From positions 437,070-462,570 of the forward strand of contig WELB01000017.1 in the NCBI GenBank assembly GCA_009602725.1: 25,501 bases of DNA, given 5' to 3'. Source of the DNA: Spirogloea muscicola (taxonomy: Eukaryota > Streptophyta > Zygnematophyceae > Spirogloeales > Spirogloeaceae). Below are positions 8,887 through 20,000 of this stretch, one piece after another (positions within the stretch are counted from its first letter, which is position 1; every line of letters begins with the position of its first letter). The translations under genes were made by a program, and so were the position numbers. The notes beneath the pieces were generated by a model. The model did not search any database and was not told the origin of the DNA. It saw nothing but the letters and a program-made list of their open reading frames with translations.

Positions 8887-11800
8887 CTACAACTCCGTGT
8901 GCACAGACTCCTCTCTTGAGGAGGCACTCGAGTCCAACGCCTCGTTCTCTGAATTCAACTGCTTCAGATCACCCTTTCTTGGGAGTGCGAAGGGTATGCT
9001 TGCATACTTCTTGATGAATTGTGTGAGGGACTTCAGTGTCCGGTCAACATCCACAGGAATCTGCACAAGGTAAAGGTAAACCTTGATGGGCCATGTAGCA
9101 GGCCCATAAGACAAAGCAACCACATTGCAAATTGCAAGGGCAGGCAAGACAGCACACTCAGAACTGATGATATCAGCAGAGCTCTGCCCACAAAGTACAA
9201 GGTAGGCAAGTAGCTGCAAACAGTAGTTCCTCAGTAGCTGCTTACAGGCTCCACACTCTTGTTGCCAGCCGCATAGAAGAGCAAGCTTGGGAAGCCTTCC
9301 ACCTGCATATAAGCGTGACAACAACATGCACAACATAGAAATGGTGGTGGATGTTAGAGCGGAGTTTTTGTCTGTGCTTTCTGTTGCTGCTATGAAGCAT
9401 GGCTCAATTGTGGCAAAGCTAAAGAGCCGGCTGTATGCATCTTGCAGAGCGTACGCTGATCCGAGGGTGCTCATTGGTAGTCCCATCCATCTTCGCAATG
9501 ACCACGCTATCAACGCTGCTGAACCGCTTGGCCAGCCTCAGCCATGTTGGGATGAGCTCCTGGCAGTGGCCACACCAGGGTGCATAGACCTGCATGTGCA
9601 GTAGGAGCTCGTCAAGTCGTGTCCTCCCATGCAGCCAAGCAGATAACTCGACACAGCAGGGCAGGCAGTTCCTTGCAAGCCTGTACAGCAAGCTCTACAA
9701 GCAGAAATTTGCACAAGTCAGTGGCACACATCCTAACGGCATATTCTCAAGTTGCAAGCCACTGTGAAGGACATCAAGGAAGCACAACTTCAAGCTTCGC
9801 AAGGACCTAACCTCCAGTAGCACATCCTTTGACTCGTCCAAGACTATGCTGTCAAAATTCTTGCCCACCACAATCTTGACATCTCCGTCATCCTGCAAGT
9901 GACGACATCGTAAGTATGCAAAGCATCAAAAGCATGTGGTGATCATGGCCTTAGAGCATGTCAAGCACATGCTTGCCACCCCAATGATCAAGGTTATTTC
10001 CAAAAGGTGAAGATACACTTGACAGGTGGGTATGGCTGGTGTCATTTATATGGGCCTTTAAACTGCAGAGATGCTTCGAATAGCAGAGATGCTTGGTATT
10101 CTGAGGCTCACCTCACTTGGCAAAGGCTCAGACTTAAAGTAAGGTGTGAGCTTTCCTTCGACTAGATCTGCTGCAAAGCCCTGAGTGTGAGGCCATCAGG
10201 TTGTGTCACTCAGTCTGTGTATGACTATCTTATTTGTGTGTAGCAGGAGCCTGACAGAGAGGCCATCACAGCTTGCATGTCATACAACAAGACTTACTGC
10301 GATACATGGAGCCCTCATACAGAAAGTAAAGTATTTCATATCTGGAGGGTCCTATGAAGTGCAGTCCTGCCAATGAGCTGAATCGCAAAGGCATGACAGG
10401 AATAGGACAATCAAGCACACAAAAGAAGAAAAAGTGGTTAAGCAGGTAATTCACCTCTATGCTTTTCTGATTTATATCCCTTTCATGCTTGTACTTTGTG
10501 CCAGGTCCTGCCATGGAGAACGCCATGAGCTGCACAGGGTTGCACCACCTTCTTTAGGTGGTCGAAAGCAACGTACTCACATATGCTGCGCTCCAGGATT
10601 GTAGCTAGCTACAGCACAACCTTCACCTCTGGAAGAGAATGCTCTGCAATTTGCTGCAGGCTCAAGACAGCCCCTTGCATGACTGACTACACACGCGAGA
10701 TAGAAATCAGCAACACCCCATCACCACTTGGTGACAATGTGATGAGATATCTTCACCGTCAGCTCTTGCCCCGTGACCCCGAAGAATTCCTTGACAGACC
10801 TTGAAGCTTCCTCATCTCCGTTGTTCACATGCACAAACATAACCTGCCTCAAACAAGGTCAACACACGAGAAAGGTCATCATGCCAGGTATTGGACATTC
10901 TGCATGAACTTCCTCATGTGCTTCTCGACTGCAAGTTGTATATTGCACAGGCTTCTGTATCCCAAGCATTTCATGCTCCTTCTGGCTCACGGGTTGTTGA
11001 TGAACGACTCAGAAAAGCATGGAAGGATCCTACCTCGCCCTTGTACTTCTTTGCAGCTGCTTCATACTCTGGCAGTAGCCTGTCAGAGTCATCTGGACTT
11101 GCAAAGAGCAACAACTGAAAGGTATGACAATAAAGATAGGTCAAACACAACCTCACTAGTGCATATGGCTGGCCAAATGCAGGTGCGACTTTTCTACGAA
11201 ACATTAACAGAAGCCAATGTTCGTGTCACTTGGCACCCATCCTTTACAATACAATCTCTACTGTGAGTACTCACATAATATTCAGACAGAATAAGGTGAA
11301 CACACCAAGTATCTCACACAGGCATAGAAGTAGCATCTGACATTGTTCAAGGACACATAGTGGTTTGTGGCAATGTTTGGCCTGCAGACTACAAGCTCAT
11401 ACCTGTGTGCTGTTATCATCATCAAAAATTGCTGAAGCTGTGTCCGTATTGAAGGTAATTACAAGCGGAAGGCGGTTTGCCTTCACAAAGGTTGCCATCT
11501 CATCCTTGTCAAAGTGGCCGTCTATACCAAATTCTCAAAATATCAGCTGGTTGAATATCAGAACTTGTTGGGCACTGCTGTTAGCTGATTATAAGAAGAA
11601 CATTTGTACTATGGTTCCTGCAATTCCTGATCCTCACTGCTCAGAGATTTGTGCAAATTGAGGGGTCTCGAAACTCGTCAAAAATTCGACATCGATGCTC
11701 AGTGATACTAAAGAACCAGGCAAGGATATTCATCCTGCATCTGTTATACAAGCAAGGGTAGTCATCCTGCACGATTACTTAGGATTGGTCTAGCTGCTTA

Positions 11801-13622
11801 GACACGTACTTAAGCTCCAACAAGAACGTCAAGGTAAGCTGGATAGACAGGCAACGGCGCACCATATTTGACAAATTTCTCCTCCTCCTTTTTGAGGACA
11901 GCCAAGGCCGGCGCCTTTGTCTCCGACTTCCTTAGGCCCAGCTCATCAGCCACATCTGCGTCTGTCGTTTGGAGAAACGTGATTGCATCCTCATCCTGAG
12001 CCAAAGTCTGTAGCTCCTCAAATGCGGGGCCCTACATACAAACAGAAAGGCGAACTTCACAATGACATGAGAATCATCCTCCGTTCCATAACTACATGAA
12101 ATGTCACTATGAGCGCTTCCATCCCTCTGGTACATGCCCCAGAATTGCATGCAATCATCCTGCAAGCTCTATGCAAGTCCAGAACAGCAAATGCATGATG
12201 CACAATCCAGAGGCGAGTAAGTAGACAGTAGAGGCCAGCTATTTGCAGCATGTGCACCTCAAGCTTGTCAAAGTAGGCCACAGCAACAACATCTTCGTGA
12301 GCTAGAATGTCTTCAACTTCAGAAGCGCCTGAGATGGAATGAATAGCTGGGCCCGTCTTTTTCTGTAACCAAGTGATGATCTCGTCTCTGCAATGACGAA
12401 CACGACCGCTGGTTCGTGTGAGGCATACATAATAACTGTCTACAGTCACTCAACTTCAGGAAGAGCGGCTGATTCAGACACTCAAGAGTACGTTGAATAT
12501 AATGTCTCAGCGAGCACAGTACCCATCACTTACGCTGTCCTTCCACCTTTGTATTCTCTGTGCTGTGCATTCCTGAAGAACAAGAGCGTAGGAAAGCCCT
12601 GCACACCATACTGCTGTGACAGCCTGTTGTCCTTCGAGCCATCAATCTGAGAAGCAAGAGATGAATCATGTAAGTCAGCTCAGCTCATACATCATACCAA
12701 CAGATTGTTGCGGCAATGGCATGCAGCACTTCAGCAACTGCTTTCAGTGGGCTAATCTCATGCAGCTCTGATTGTTGTCAAAGGCTCAAGCTCCAAGCTC
12801 TCTCAAACCCCGCCACACAGTCTATGTTAGGCTTGTCAAGGGCCAAGGTCAGCGACACCATCGGGGTTACAACAGCTCTGATACCCTCCATTTGGTGTGC
12901 ATCGTCACCAATACGTACTTGCCGCAGGAGGAGCCATGTCCCAACAAGCGCAGCTACCTATGGGGTCCTCACTGCTAGTGGCTTGGATTTCCGGCAAGCC
13001 TATCGCGATAGCAACATTGCACACTACTTGCGCCACCGCCTGGACGCATAGCCGAGCCCCACATTGCCGACTGCAGCATCCAAGAGGTGAGATGGAGGGG
13101 TAGCAGCGAGCGCACCTTGGCGAGCACGATGTCGCTGCCCTCCGCCTTGAGCCGGGTGGCGGCCTCGGCGTACTCGGGCGCGAGGGCCTTGCAGTGGCCG
13201 CACCACGGCGCGTAGAACTCCACGAGGATGTGCGGGTGGGCCTCGATGGCCGCATCGAAGGTCTTGGCGGTCAGCGCCAGGACGTCAGCATCGTCCACGT
13301 CGAAGCCCTCGCCGTCGTCGTCCGCCGCGTCGATATCGTCCTCGTCGTCGTACATGTCGTCGAAGCCGTCGTCGTCCAGGGCGCGATCGTCGTCGTCGTC
13401 CTCCATGACGCCCTCGATGCCGGCGTCGTCAAACTGGGACTCATCCCACAGCCCCGCCATGTCGGCGTCCTCGCGGGGGCCCTCCCCCGGCGCATCGCCG
13501 TCCTGGTCATCGTAGTAGTCCTCGTCTGCGGCGGCGGCGCCGGCGGCGTGCGCGGCGGCTGCCGCTGGCCGCACGACCGCCGCCACTGCCGTCGCCAGCA
13601 GCAGCAGCAGCAGCAGCAGGGG
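8887..13622 (-). CDS. Plant PDIL1-3/1-4-type protein disulfide isomerase, 13 exons, 5' end broken by an N
   Basis: This enzyme forms and rearranges disulfides in secretory proteins inside the ER. Exons: 13622?-13116, 12646-12534, 12387-12258, 12031-11863, 11521-11403, 11114-11034, 10843-10757, 10529-10455, 10180-10112, 9892-9812, 9589-9455, 9302-9246 and 9060-8887, all GT-AG and in phase, giving about 597 residues. Order: a Leu8 hydrophobic signal-peptide core; an acidic Asp/Glu-rich segment of about 85 residues; an a domain with [13 protein letters not shown] and cis-Pro GFPT; b and b' domains (for example [12 protein letters not shown]); an a' domain with [22 protein letters not shown] and cis-Pro GFPS; and a tail ending HTEL, a KDEL-like ER-retrieval variant. 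The acidic N-terminal extension and the segment [20 protein letters not shown] mark the plant PDIL1-3/1-4 group. Both CGHC sites are intact, so it should be redox-active. The start codon is missing: the frame meets TGA at 13628-13626 beside an unresolved base. The gene is divergent from the helicase and shares its upstream region. Confidence 0.93.
13300..13440. repeat. GAC/GAT-rich low-complexity coding tract (acidic segment of PDI)
   Basis: On the plus strand this appears as repeated GTCGTC/GTCCTC triplets. In the minus-strand PDI frame it encodes runs of Asp with scattered Glu, Ala and Gly. It is coding but repeat-like, and explains the long antisense frames on the plus strand here. Acidic stretches at this position occur in plant PDIL1-3/1-4 proteins. 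Confidence 0.75.
13596..13619. repeat. (CAG)8 microsatellite encoding the Leu8 signal-peptide core
   Basis: Eight uninterrupted CAG triplets on the plus strand are CTG (Leu) codons in the minus-strand PDI frame. They are followed by an Ala/Val/Thr-rich stretch typical of the hydrophobic core and cleavage region of a signal peptide. The tract is five bases from the unresolved N at 13625. Confidence 0.9.
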
Positions 13623-13624
13623 CT

Positions 13625-13625
13625 N
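13625..13625. other. Single unresolved base (N), possible assembly join
   Basis: This is the only N in the window. It sits next to the (CAG)8 tract, exactly where the PDI start codon should be. In the PDI frame the codons just upstream read TGA and NAG, so the coding sequence cannot be extended. A collapsed repeat or unplaced sequence here would explain the missing ATG. Confidence 0.85.
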
Positions 13626-13875
13626 TCACTGGCCTGCAACGATTTCCAAGAAACGGTAATATTAAGTGCAAATCCTAATGGAAATGACTCAAGCGGCCAT
13701 TGCCCTGTTCTGGAAAAGGCTTTCTCTTCTCGGCGTCATCACTAGCCGCCCTCGTTCACGTCGATGAAGTCCTCTGTATTCTATTTATCTGGTCTATTCT
13801 TTGCGGCTGCTGGTAATAGAAGTCGTTTAAGCCATTCAGTGGCTGTTCATAAGTACATCAACCCTATGAACCCTG

Positions 13876-13886
13876 CCCTAAACCCT
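13876..13886. promoter_or_regulatory. Telo-box (CCCTAAACCCT)
   Basis: A perfect CCCTAAACCCT, 150 bp upstream of the helicase ATG, with ACCCT units at 13861 and 13870. Telo-boxes (AAACCCT) are common in plant promoters of translation and cell-proliferation genes, so one here fits an RNA helicase gene. A role for it here is inference. Confidence 0.5.
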
Positions 13887-13904
13887 CTGTGCCAGGACCC
13901 CTGC

Positions 13905-13916
13905 ATGCCCGAGTGA
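13905..13916 (+). promoter_or_regulatory. Three-codon upstream ORF before the helicase
   Basis: ATG CCC GAG TGA lies upstream of the CGG tract and of the helicase ATG. If transcription starts upstream of it, it would be a minimal uORF. The transcription start is not known. Confidence 0.35.
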
Positions 13917-13919
13917 TCT

Positions 13920-13923
<4 letters not shown>

Positions 13924-13962
<39 letters not shown>
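13924..13962. repeat. (CGG)13 tract in the probable helicase 5' untranslated region
   Basis: Thirteen CGG triplets sit about 70 bp upstream of the helicase ATG. The frame through them is open (poly-Gly) but has no ATG start, so I treat it as untranslated leader. CGG runs in leaders can form stable structures and slow scanning ribosomes. Confidence 0.75.
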
Positions 13963-13965
<3 letters not shown>

Positions 13966-14003
13966 AAGGAGCTCCGACGGTGCCGCCTCGGCGCAGCGGG
14001 GCC

Positions 14004-14039
14004 ATGCCGAGCGGGGCGCCGCGGGGGAGGCGGCGATGA
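14004..14039 (+). promoter_or_regulatory. Eleven-codon upstream ORF whose stop overlaps the helicase start (ATGA)
   Basis: ATG at 14004 opens an 11-codon frame that ends with TGA at 14037-14039. That stop overlaps the helicase ATG at 14036-14038 in the arrangement ATGA. This geometry suits termination-reinitiation control of the main frame. It requires that the mRNA includes 14004. Confidence 0.5.
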
Positions 14040-17000
14040 AGAAGGCGCAGGCCAAGGCGCGGCGGCACATCTACGGCTCCGGCGCCGCCGGCTGCGGCGG
14101 CAAGGCCGAGCCAACGAACGCCAAGAACACGGGCGAGGTAAGCAAGCCGCCTAGGCCTCTCGGAAGGCCGTCGTCGCGTCGCGGGTCCCATCGCCGTAGT
14201 GGCCATGGCGGCTCGTCACTCGCCTCCTCTCTGCCGCTGGAATCGCGATCTTCATTGGAGCTTCTGATTTGTCTGTCCGTCGCTCTCGCTCTGGCAGCCC
14301 CTGCCGTGCCCGCACTGCGACCGCGTGTTCAAGCAGTGGGGCCGCTTCCAGGAGCACCTGCGCAGCAAGCACGCGGACCAGGACCAGGAGCCGGGGCAGG
14401 AGGAGGCCTCCGCCGCCGCCGCCGGAGCTGCTGATGGAAGGGCGGCGGCGAGCGACAGAGCGGGTCCTGCAGGTGAAGGCCGGCCCCCAGCCAGCCTTCC
14501 CGCTGCCGGCGGCGGCGGCGGCGGCCCGCAGGGGGATGGCTTGGGGGGGGCCGCTGGCGACGTCCGGCCCGACGGAAAGCTGGCGTACCTGGTCAAGTCG
14601 CCGCAGACCCTTCTCAACGAGTGGTGCCAGAAGAACAAGCGGCCATCCGCAAGGTTCAAGCAGGTGAGGCGGCTGTACAGCTGTACTCTGTCTTGACCCT
14701 TCAGAGAATATTTATATTCAAGTCCAGGTATGGCTGCACACTGGCAGATACAGGTCCAGGGTTTAGGGATTAGGGGTTTAGGGGTTAGACCCTCAAGCCC
14801 TGCATGGTTGTTCATGGAAATCCTAATTGAGAGGCTGCACAGTATGTGGCCTGGCGTGCGCTTCAGTGAGCTCCTTAAGCAAGCGCGCTTGTCGTTGACC
14901 ACGCAACATGTGGGCGCTGGTCAGATAGTGGCGGAAGGAGGCTGCTACCACTGCCGGGTGGTACTACCTGATCCCAAGGACAGCAAGGATGACATGGTCC
15001 TCTGGTATCGGGAAAGAGCTGCGCCGACTGGGCTCGAAGCGCAGCAGCGGGCTGCAGTCATGGGCCTCCACTGGGTGCTTGGGGACCGCAGGTTCGCTAA
15101 TTGATCAGTCACAATGAGCATGTCAGAATTGCAAGGAAACATCTGAAATTCGGTGAAGTATTGCACACTCCTGACGTGCAATAGAATGTCTCTCTGTTGT
15201 CTCAGGTCATACCTTTACTACATGCTCGTATGCGACAACAGAATGCGTTGATCTGCTCGGTGCCTTTCTCGCTATCATCGTACATAGATATGAAAAGCAC
15301 GTGTGACTATGTAAGTGTGACTGCTTTTACAGGGTAGTAGAGTGCTTGAGCTTATGACCACTATATCGGTCATGTTGTACTTAAACAGGCTCGATCGCGT
15401 GCTACCGGTTGAGTTCCGGCAGCAGTGGAAGGAGCTGGACGAGGCTGCAGAGGAGAGAAAAGCACGGCAAAAGAGGCAGAAGGAGAAAGAGGAGCACCAG
15501 AAAAAGCTGCGCAGGCTGCGCCAGCCTAAGCAGGAACTGCAGCCAGTATTCATGAGCGAGAGCAATCGGCGCTTGGTCGAGAGCTTGCTTAGGGTCGAGG
15601 AAGGCACAGTGTGCGGAGAAGCTGCACCAGAAGTTGAGCGAAGCAGCGAAGAACTGTCTGATGGGCCCAGTGACAGCGACACGGCAGAAGATGTCGACGA
15701 CCAGAGCCGGTGTAAGAGCTCAGAGTATGCCGCTGGCGACAGCGGTCAGATTGCGGAGGCGAGCGACAGCTCAGAGGACGCTTGGGACCGGCCTGTCGAA
15801 GCCTCTGATGCAGCTGACCAAGATGGTCAAGCCTCGTCCACTGACAAGCCAACAGCCGCTTCTGGAGCGAAGGATGTACGTAGTCGGGCTGAGTTGGAGG
15901 CCGTTCTCCTGCAGATGGGCTTCAGGAAGAGGGACGCTGGGCAAGCCGCAAGGGAGCGCGCAGACCTCCCGTCAGCTCTGGACTGGCTGGTCCTCAATGT
16001 CGCCGAGGCCGACTTGCCTGCCCATTTTGCTCCAGACTCCTCACAGGCTGCTGTGCAGGTCCTTCGGCGGGGCCAGCAGAGGGCTGTCCTGTCAGGAGGG
16101 CTTGGAGATGCACTTGCAAGAGCTGCCGCTCTCCTTCATGCATACGGCTACCCATTGGAGTCTTGCAGGTGAATGCCATGGACGATCCCTGTGCTGAGTT
16201 GGCCTTATGATGTGCTGCGTTGCCGCTGATCAAGAGGGACAGGGTGTAGCAGTCTCATCAATTTACAATTCAAGTATTTCAGTCTCAGAGAGCTTGGTAT
16301 CTCATGGAGTCGCCCTGTCAATCTGCAGGGAGGCATTGGCAGCTCATGGTGGAGACGAAGAGCAAGCCTTGTATCAGCTTTTCCACAAGTACGTGGATAT
16401 TGGGGAACAACAATGTCAAGTGACCCACGCCTTGACAAGCGAGGACCTGGCTGAGCTCAGGGAGGAGGAAAAGCTGGCGGTGAAAGCCATCTACGGGCGC
16501 GACATCAGTTTCCCGTCTGTGTCATCAATCTCCCTCGTGCTCCCGGATATTGAGGGCCTGACAGAGAGGGTGACACTGGAGGTAGGTACAAGGCACAAGT
16601 CCCAGTGACAAAGCCGTGTCAATGTGTTAGTACTAATTTGTCAGGCTTCGAGTGCAGGATAAGATGTCCTGTGCTCCGCGTTCCTTGACAGAGTCAGCTC
16701 TTGTCGCCAACTTCATGGACAAAGTAAGGCTGAGTCTCTATGTGCTGATGGCTGCTCTGCTTTTTCTGGGCTATTGATTTGCACAGCTTTTCTGCGGCCA
16801 AGAGTACCCTATGAGCACACCAGTTCTTGGCTTCCAAGGTGGAGGCTGGCTACCCTCATTTGCACTGGAGCTCACAAGACTTACAGCCGGGCGCTCACGT
16901 GAGCTGGTCGGCAGCTGCATGCTCTACGAGCTGGCCTGCTACGCTGTGGACGAGATACCCAGCCTCCTTGCTAGAGCCTCGCAGAGGGCTGATGAAGCGA

Positions 17001-20000
17001 GTAGGGCTGTCTCAATTGCTCCACGCACACCTGTAACCAGCAGATCTGAAGCATCAGGGCCTGGAGCACAGGGAGGCCCTCCTGCTGCAGAACGGGACTT
17101 TGAGAAGCCAGCTTCAGCCATCAGAAGGACCAAAGCACCGCAATTAGCAGCATCCGAGAGTGCAACAAGAAAGGAAAACGAAAGGCTGAAGGTGTGCAGC
17201 AGCGCCGTGCAGACAGGGTGTGTATGCTTTGATCAGTACTGAAAGCTTGAGAACCTGTGCTCAGTGACTTTCTGATGACTTGGCCCTTTCTTGTTGCCCG
17301 TGTTGTCATAGTTAGAGTGGGAGACATGGATGTCGGCCCCAAGGCATGCAAGCCTTCGTGCTCAGCGAGCGAAGCTGCCAGCCATGAAGGAGCGGAGCGC
17401 TGTTATACAGGCTGTGGAAGCTGGGCTTGTCACCATCGTCTGTGGCCAGACAGGGTGTGGCAAGAGTACGCAGGTTGGTGGCTTGCCTGTCTACAAACCC
17501 ACCATCGAAAGCTGCACATATGATATATCTTGAGCACCAGCGGACTCTCTTCTTGACAGTAGTGCTTCTGAGCAGTGATTCAATTCAAGGCAGACTTCTA
17601 TGATGTTGGAACTTTATGCGATGCTCTGCCAATGTCCGACAGGTCCCGCAGTACATTCTGGAAAACGCCATTGAGCAGGGTACGGGGGCCTCCTGCAACA
17701 TTGTCTGCACTCAACCACGTCGTATATCTGCAGTTGGCGTGGCGGACAGAGTCTCCCAGGAGCGGGGGGAGCCAGTCGGCGGGGCGGTAAGAATTTGGCT
17801 CCTTGACTACTTAAATTGAAGTAGGTTGTGACCAAATGTTATATGCCTCTTGCTCTCTACAATCCTTCCATTCACTGGGATTCAAGTTGGTCTGTCTGTC
17901 CCTCTGTTGCAGCTCATGTAAACTTTTCATTTGAGTGACTACAATGCAGAGGCCTTCTGCATAGGCTGCATGGCTGGCTAGAGTACATGCTCACTTCCAC
18001 AGCTTTTTGGTGGAGATTCCGAGACTTCCGCTAGAATTCCTTCATCAACCAACCTTATGGATGTGTGTTCCAGGTTGGATACTCTATCCGCTTGGAGAAC
18101 CGGAGGTCATCCAGGACCCGTCTCCTCTTCTGCACAACAGGCATCCTCCTCCGGCGCCTCCTGTCTGACCCAGACCTTACAGGAGTCACGCACGTCATAG
18201 TTGACGAAGTCCACGAGAGGAGCGTGGAAGGTGACCTGCTGCTGCTCGTTCTGAGGGAGCTGCTGGCTCGGCAGTCAGTCAGGTGGCGTCCTCGCTCGCT
18301 GGTGCCTTGTCACACTTAGCGAAGCCTGTCTGCAGTGACGTCCTCATATCAATCCCCAAGCCCATGTCAAACAGCTGATGCGGACTGAACATGATGGCCT
18401 GATCCTGCGGGTACTCATCATCTCGTGTGGCAGTCGTCAGACGGGAGTGCCATTGCGGCTGATACTCATGTCCGCCACCATCGATACCTCCATGCTTGCG
18501 GGCTACTTTGTGGGCTTCGAGCATAAATTGGACCCAAGTTTTGTTACGATACCTGGTTTCACCCACCCGGTGCAAGAGCTCTTCCTGGACGACGCCCTCG
18601 AGCTCACCGGATTCACCATAGGCAGGAGCTCCAGATACGCTCTGAAGGGCAAGCCAGCCCCTCATCTGCAGACTCAGAAACCTGTTTCGGAGGTTTGGGA
18701 CCAGGATGACGACAAAGCCGAGCACTACTCGCTGCCCACTATGCAATCGCTGTCTATAGTGGACGAGGGTTTGATCAATTATGAGCTGATTGAGGTGCTG
18801 TTAGTGAGCCTTGTCACAAACAAGGTCCACATTGGCCATGGTGGTCATGGCTCGTCAGTTGGTGGGGCCGAAGCAGGGGCCATCTTGGTCTTCCTCCCTG
18901 GCGTGGGCGAGATTCGCAGGTTGCAGAGTGCGCTGCAGAGGAGCAGCAAGCTGGCCGAAGCCCTTGGTCCTCGTGGAGCTTGGATCCTGCCCCTGCACGG
19001 ATCTCTCGCTGGCGAAGACCAGAAGAAGGTGTTCCAGAGGCCGCCCAAGGGCACGCGGAAGATTGTCCTCGCCACCAATGTAGCAGAGACCAGCATCACA
19101 ATAGACGATGTTGTGTAAGTGCTCCCCACTGACCTCACTTCACCTTGCCATGTAGTAAAATCATCGACTGTTAAGGTGTGCCGGGTTCCTTTGCCGCTCA
19201 TGAAAGGCAGCCCATGAAAGAGGTACTTGCAGCAGCTCAGGGGCGAGTCTGTGCTTTGTTGCAGCTATGTGGTTGACAGTGGCAAAGTGAAGGAGATGCG
19301 ATACGACCACAGCAGGGGCCTGGCTTCCCTTGAGGAGTGCTTCATCTCCAAGGCCAGCGCCAGGCAGCGGGCTGGCCGGGCAGGTCGCGTTCAGCCGGGC
19401 TGCTGCATCCGCCTCTTCTCGCGGCGGCAGTATGAGAAGCTGGATGACCACCAACTGCCTGAGATGCTCAGGGTGTCCTTGGAGGGCTTGTGCTTGCAGG
19501 TATCATATTCAATCCATTTAGTGAGCTCTGTCGCGTGTAATATCCCATTATGCTGTTAGTAGGTCTTTGACTAACATAACTCCCTCGTCTAGGGAGCTGT
19601 TATGACACAGAAGTGTACCTACCTCTCTTTGGTGTCTGCAATGCACCTTCTCTGAGCTCTTACACCATGCAATCCATAGAGGTCATTGTCTTCATAGCAA
19701 CGAGCTCTGCCACACGTCGTGTGGATGTTAGGTTCACGGTAGCTTATTGACCATGACATTGATATCTTGCAAAGAGAGCTATTGGTGATTCACTGTGCTT
19801 CGTGTACACTTATCTTGATCACTTCTGACATTCAGCTCTGTCCAATACTGAGAGGTTATTGTGCGTCCATGACTGTAACGCAGATAAAGTCGCTACTTGG
19901 AGGCAACATTGAGGAGACCCTGTCCCAGGCACTTAGTCCTCCAAGCAGAGAGGCCATTGCAGCAGCTCTGAGTGCTCTTCAAGCCATGCAAGCTTTGGAC

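Larger units (their letters stand above)
13626..14035. promoter_or_regulatory. Shared upstream region of the divergent PDI and helicase genes
   Basis: About 400 bp separate the PDI leader (minus) from the helicase ATG at 14036 (plus), so any promoters must be bidirectional or closely packed. It contains an AT-richer segment near 13780-13800 (ATTCTATTTATCT) and a telo-box with neighbouring ACCCT repeats at 13861-13886. A (CGG)13 tract is at 13924-13962, probably in the helicase 5' untranslated region. No clear TATA box could be fixed for either gene. Confidence 0.6.

Noticed and set aside
13194-13745. Plus-strand Val-rich 183-codon frame opposite PDI exon 1
   Set aside because: It is the antisense of the Asp-rich PDI segment and runs through the N. 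The minus strand carries the thioredoxin CGHC domain in the same exon.
16169-16328. Reading straight on into [12 protein letters not shown] upstream of helicase exon 5 via an acceptor at 16289
   Set aside because: The acceptor at 16327-16328 restores a normal-length UBA segment ([11 protein letters not shown]) and has a better pyrimidine tract, so I placed the exon start at 16329.
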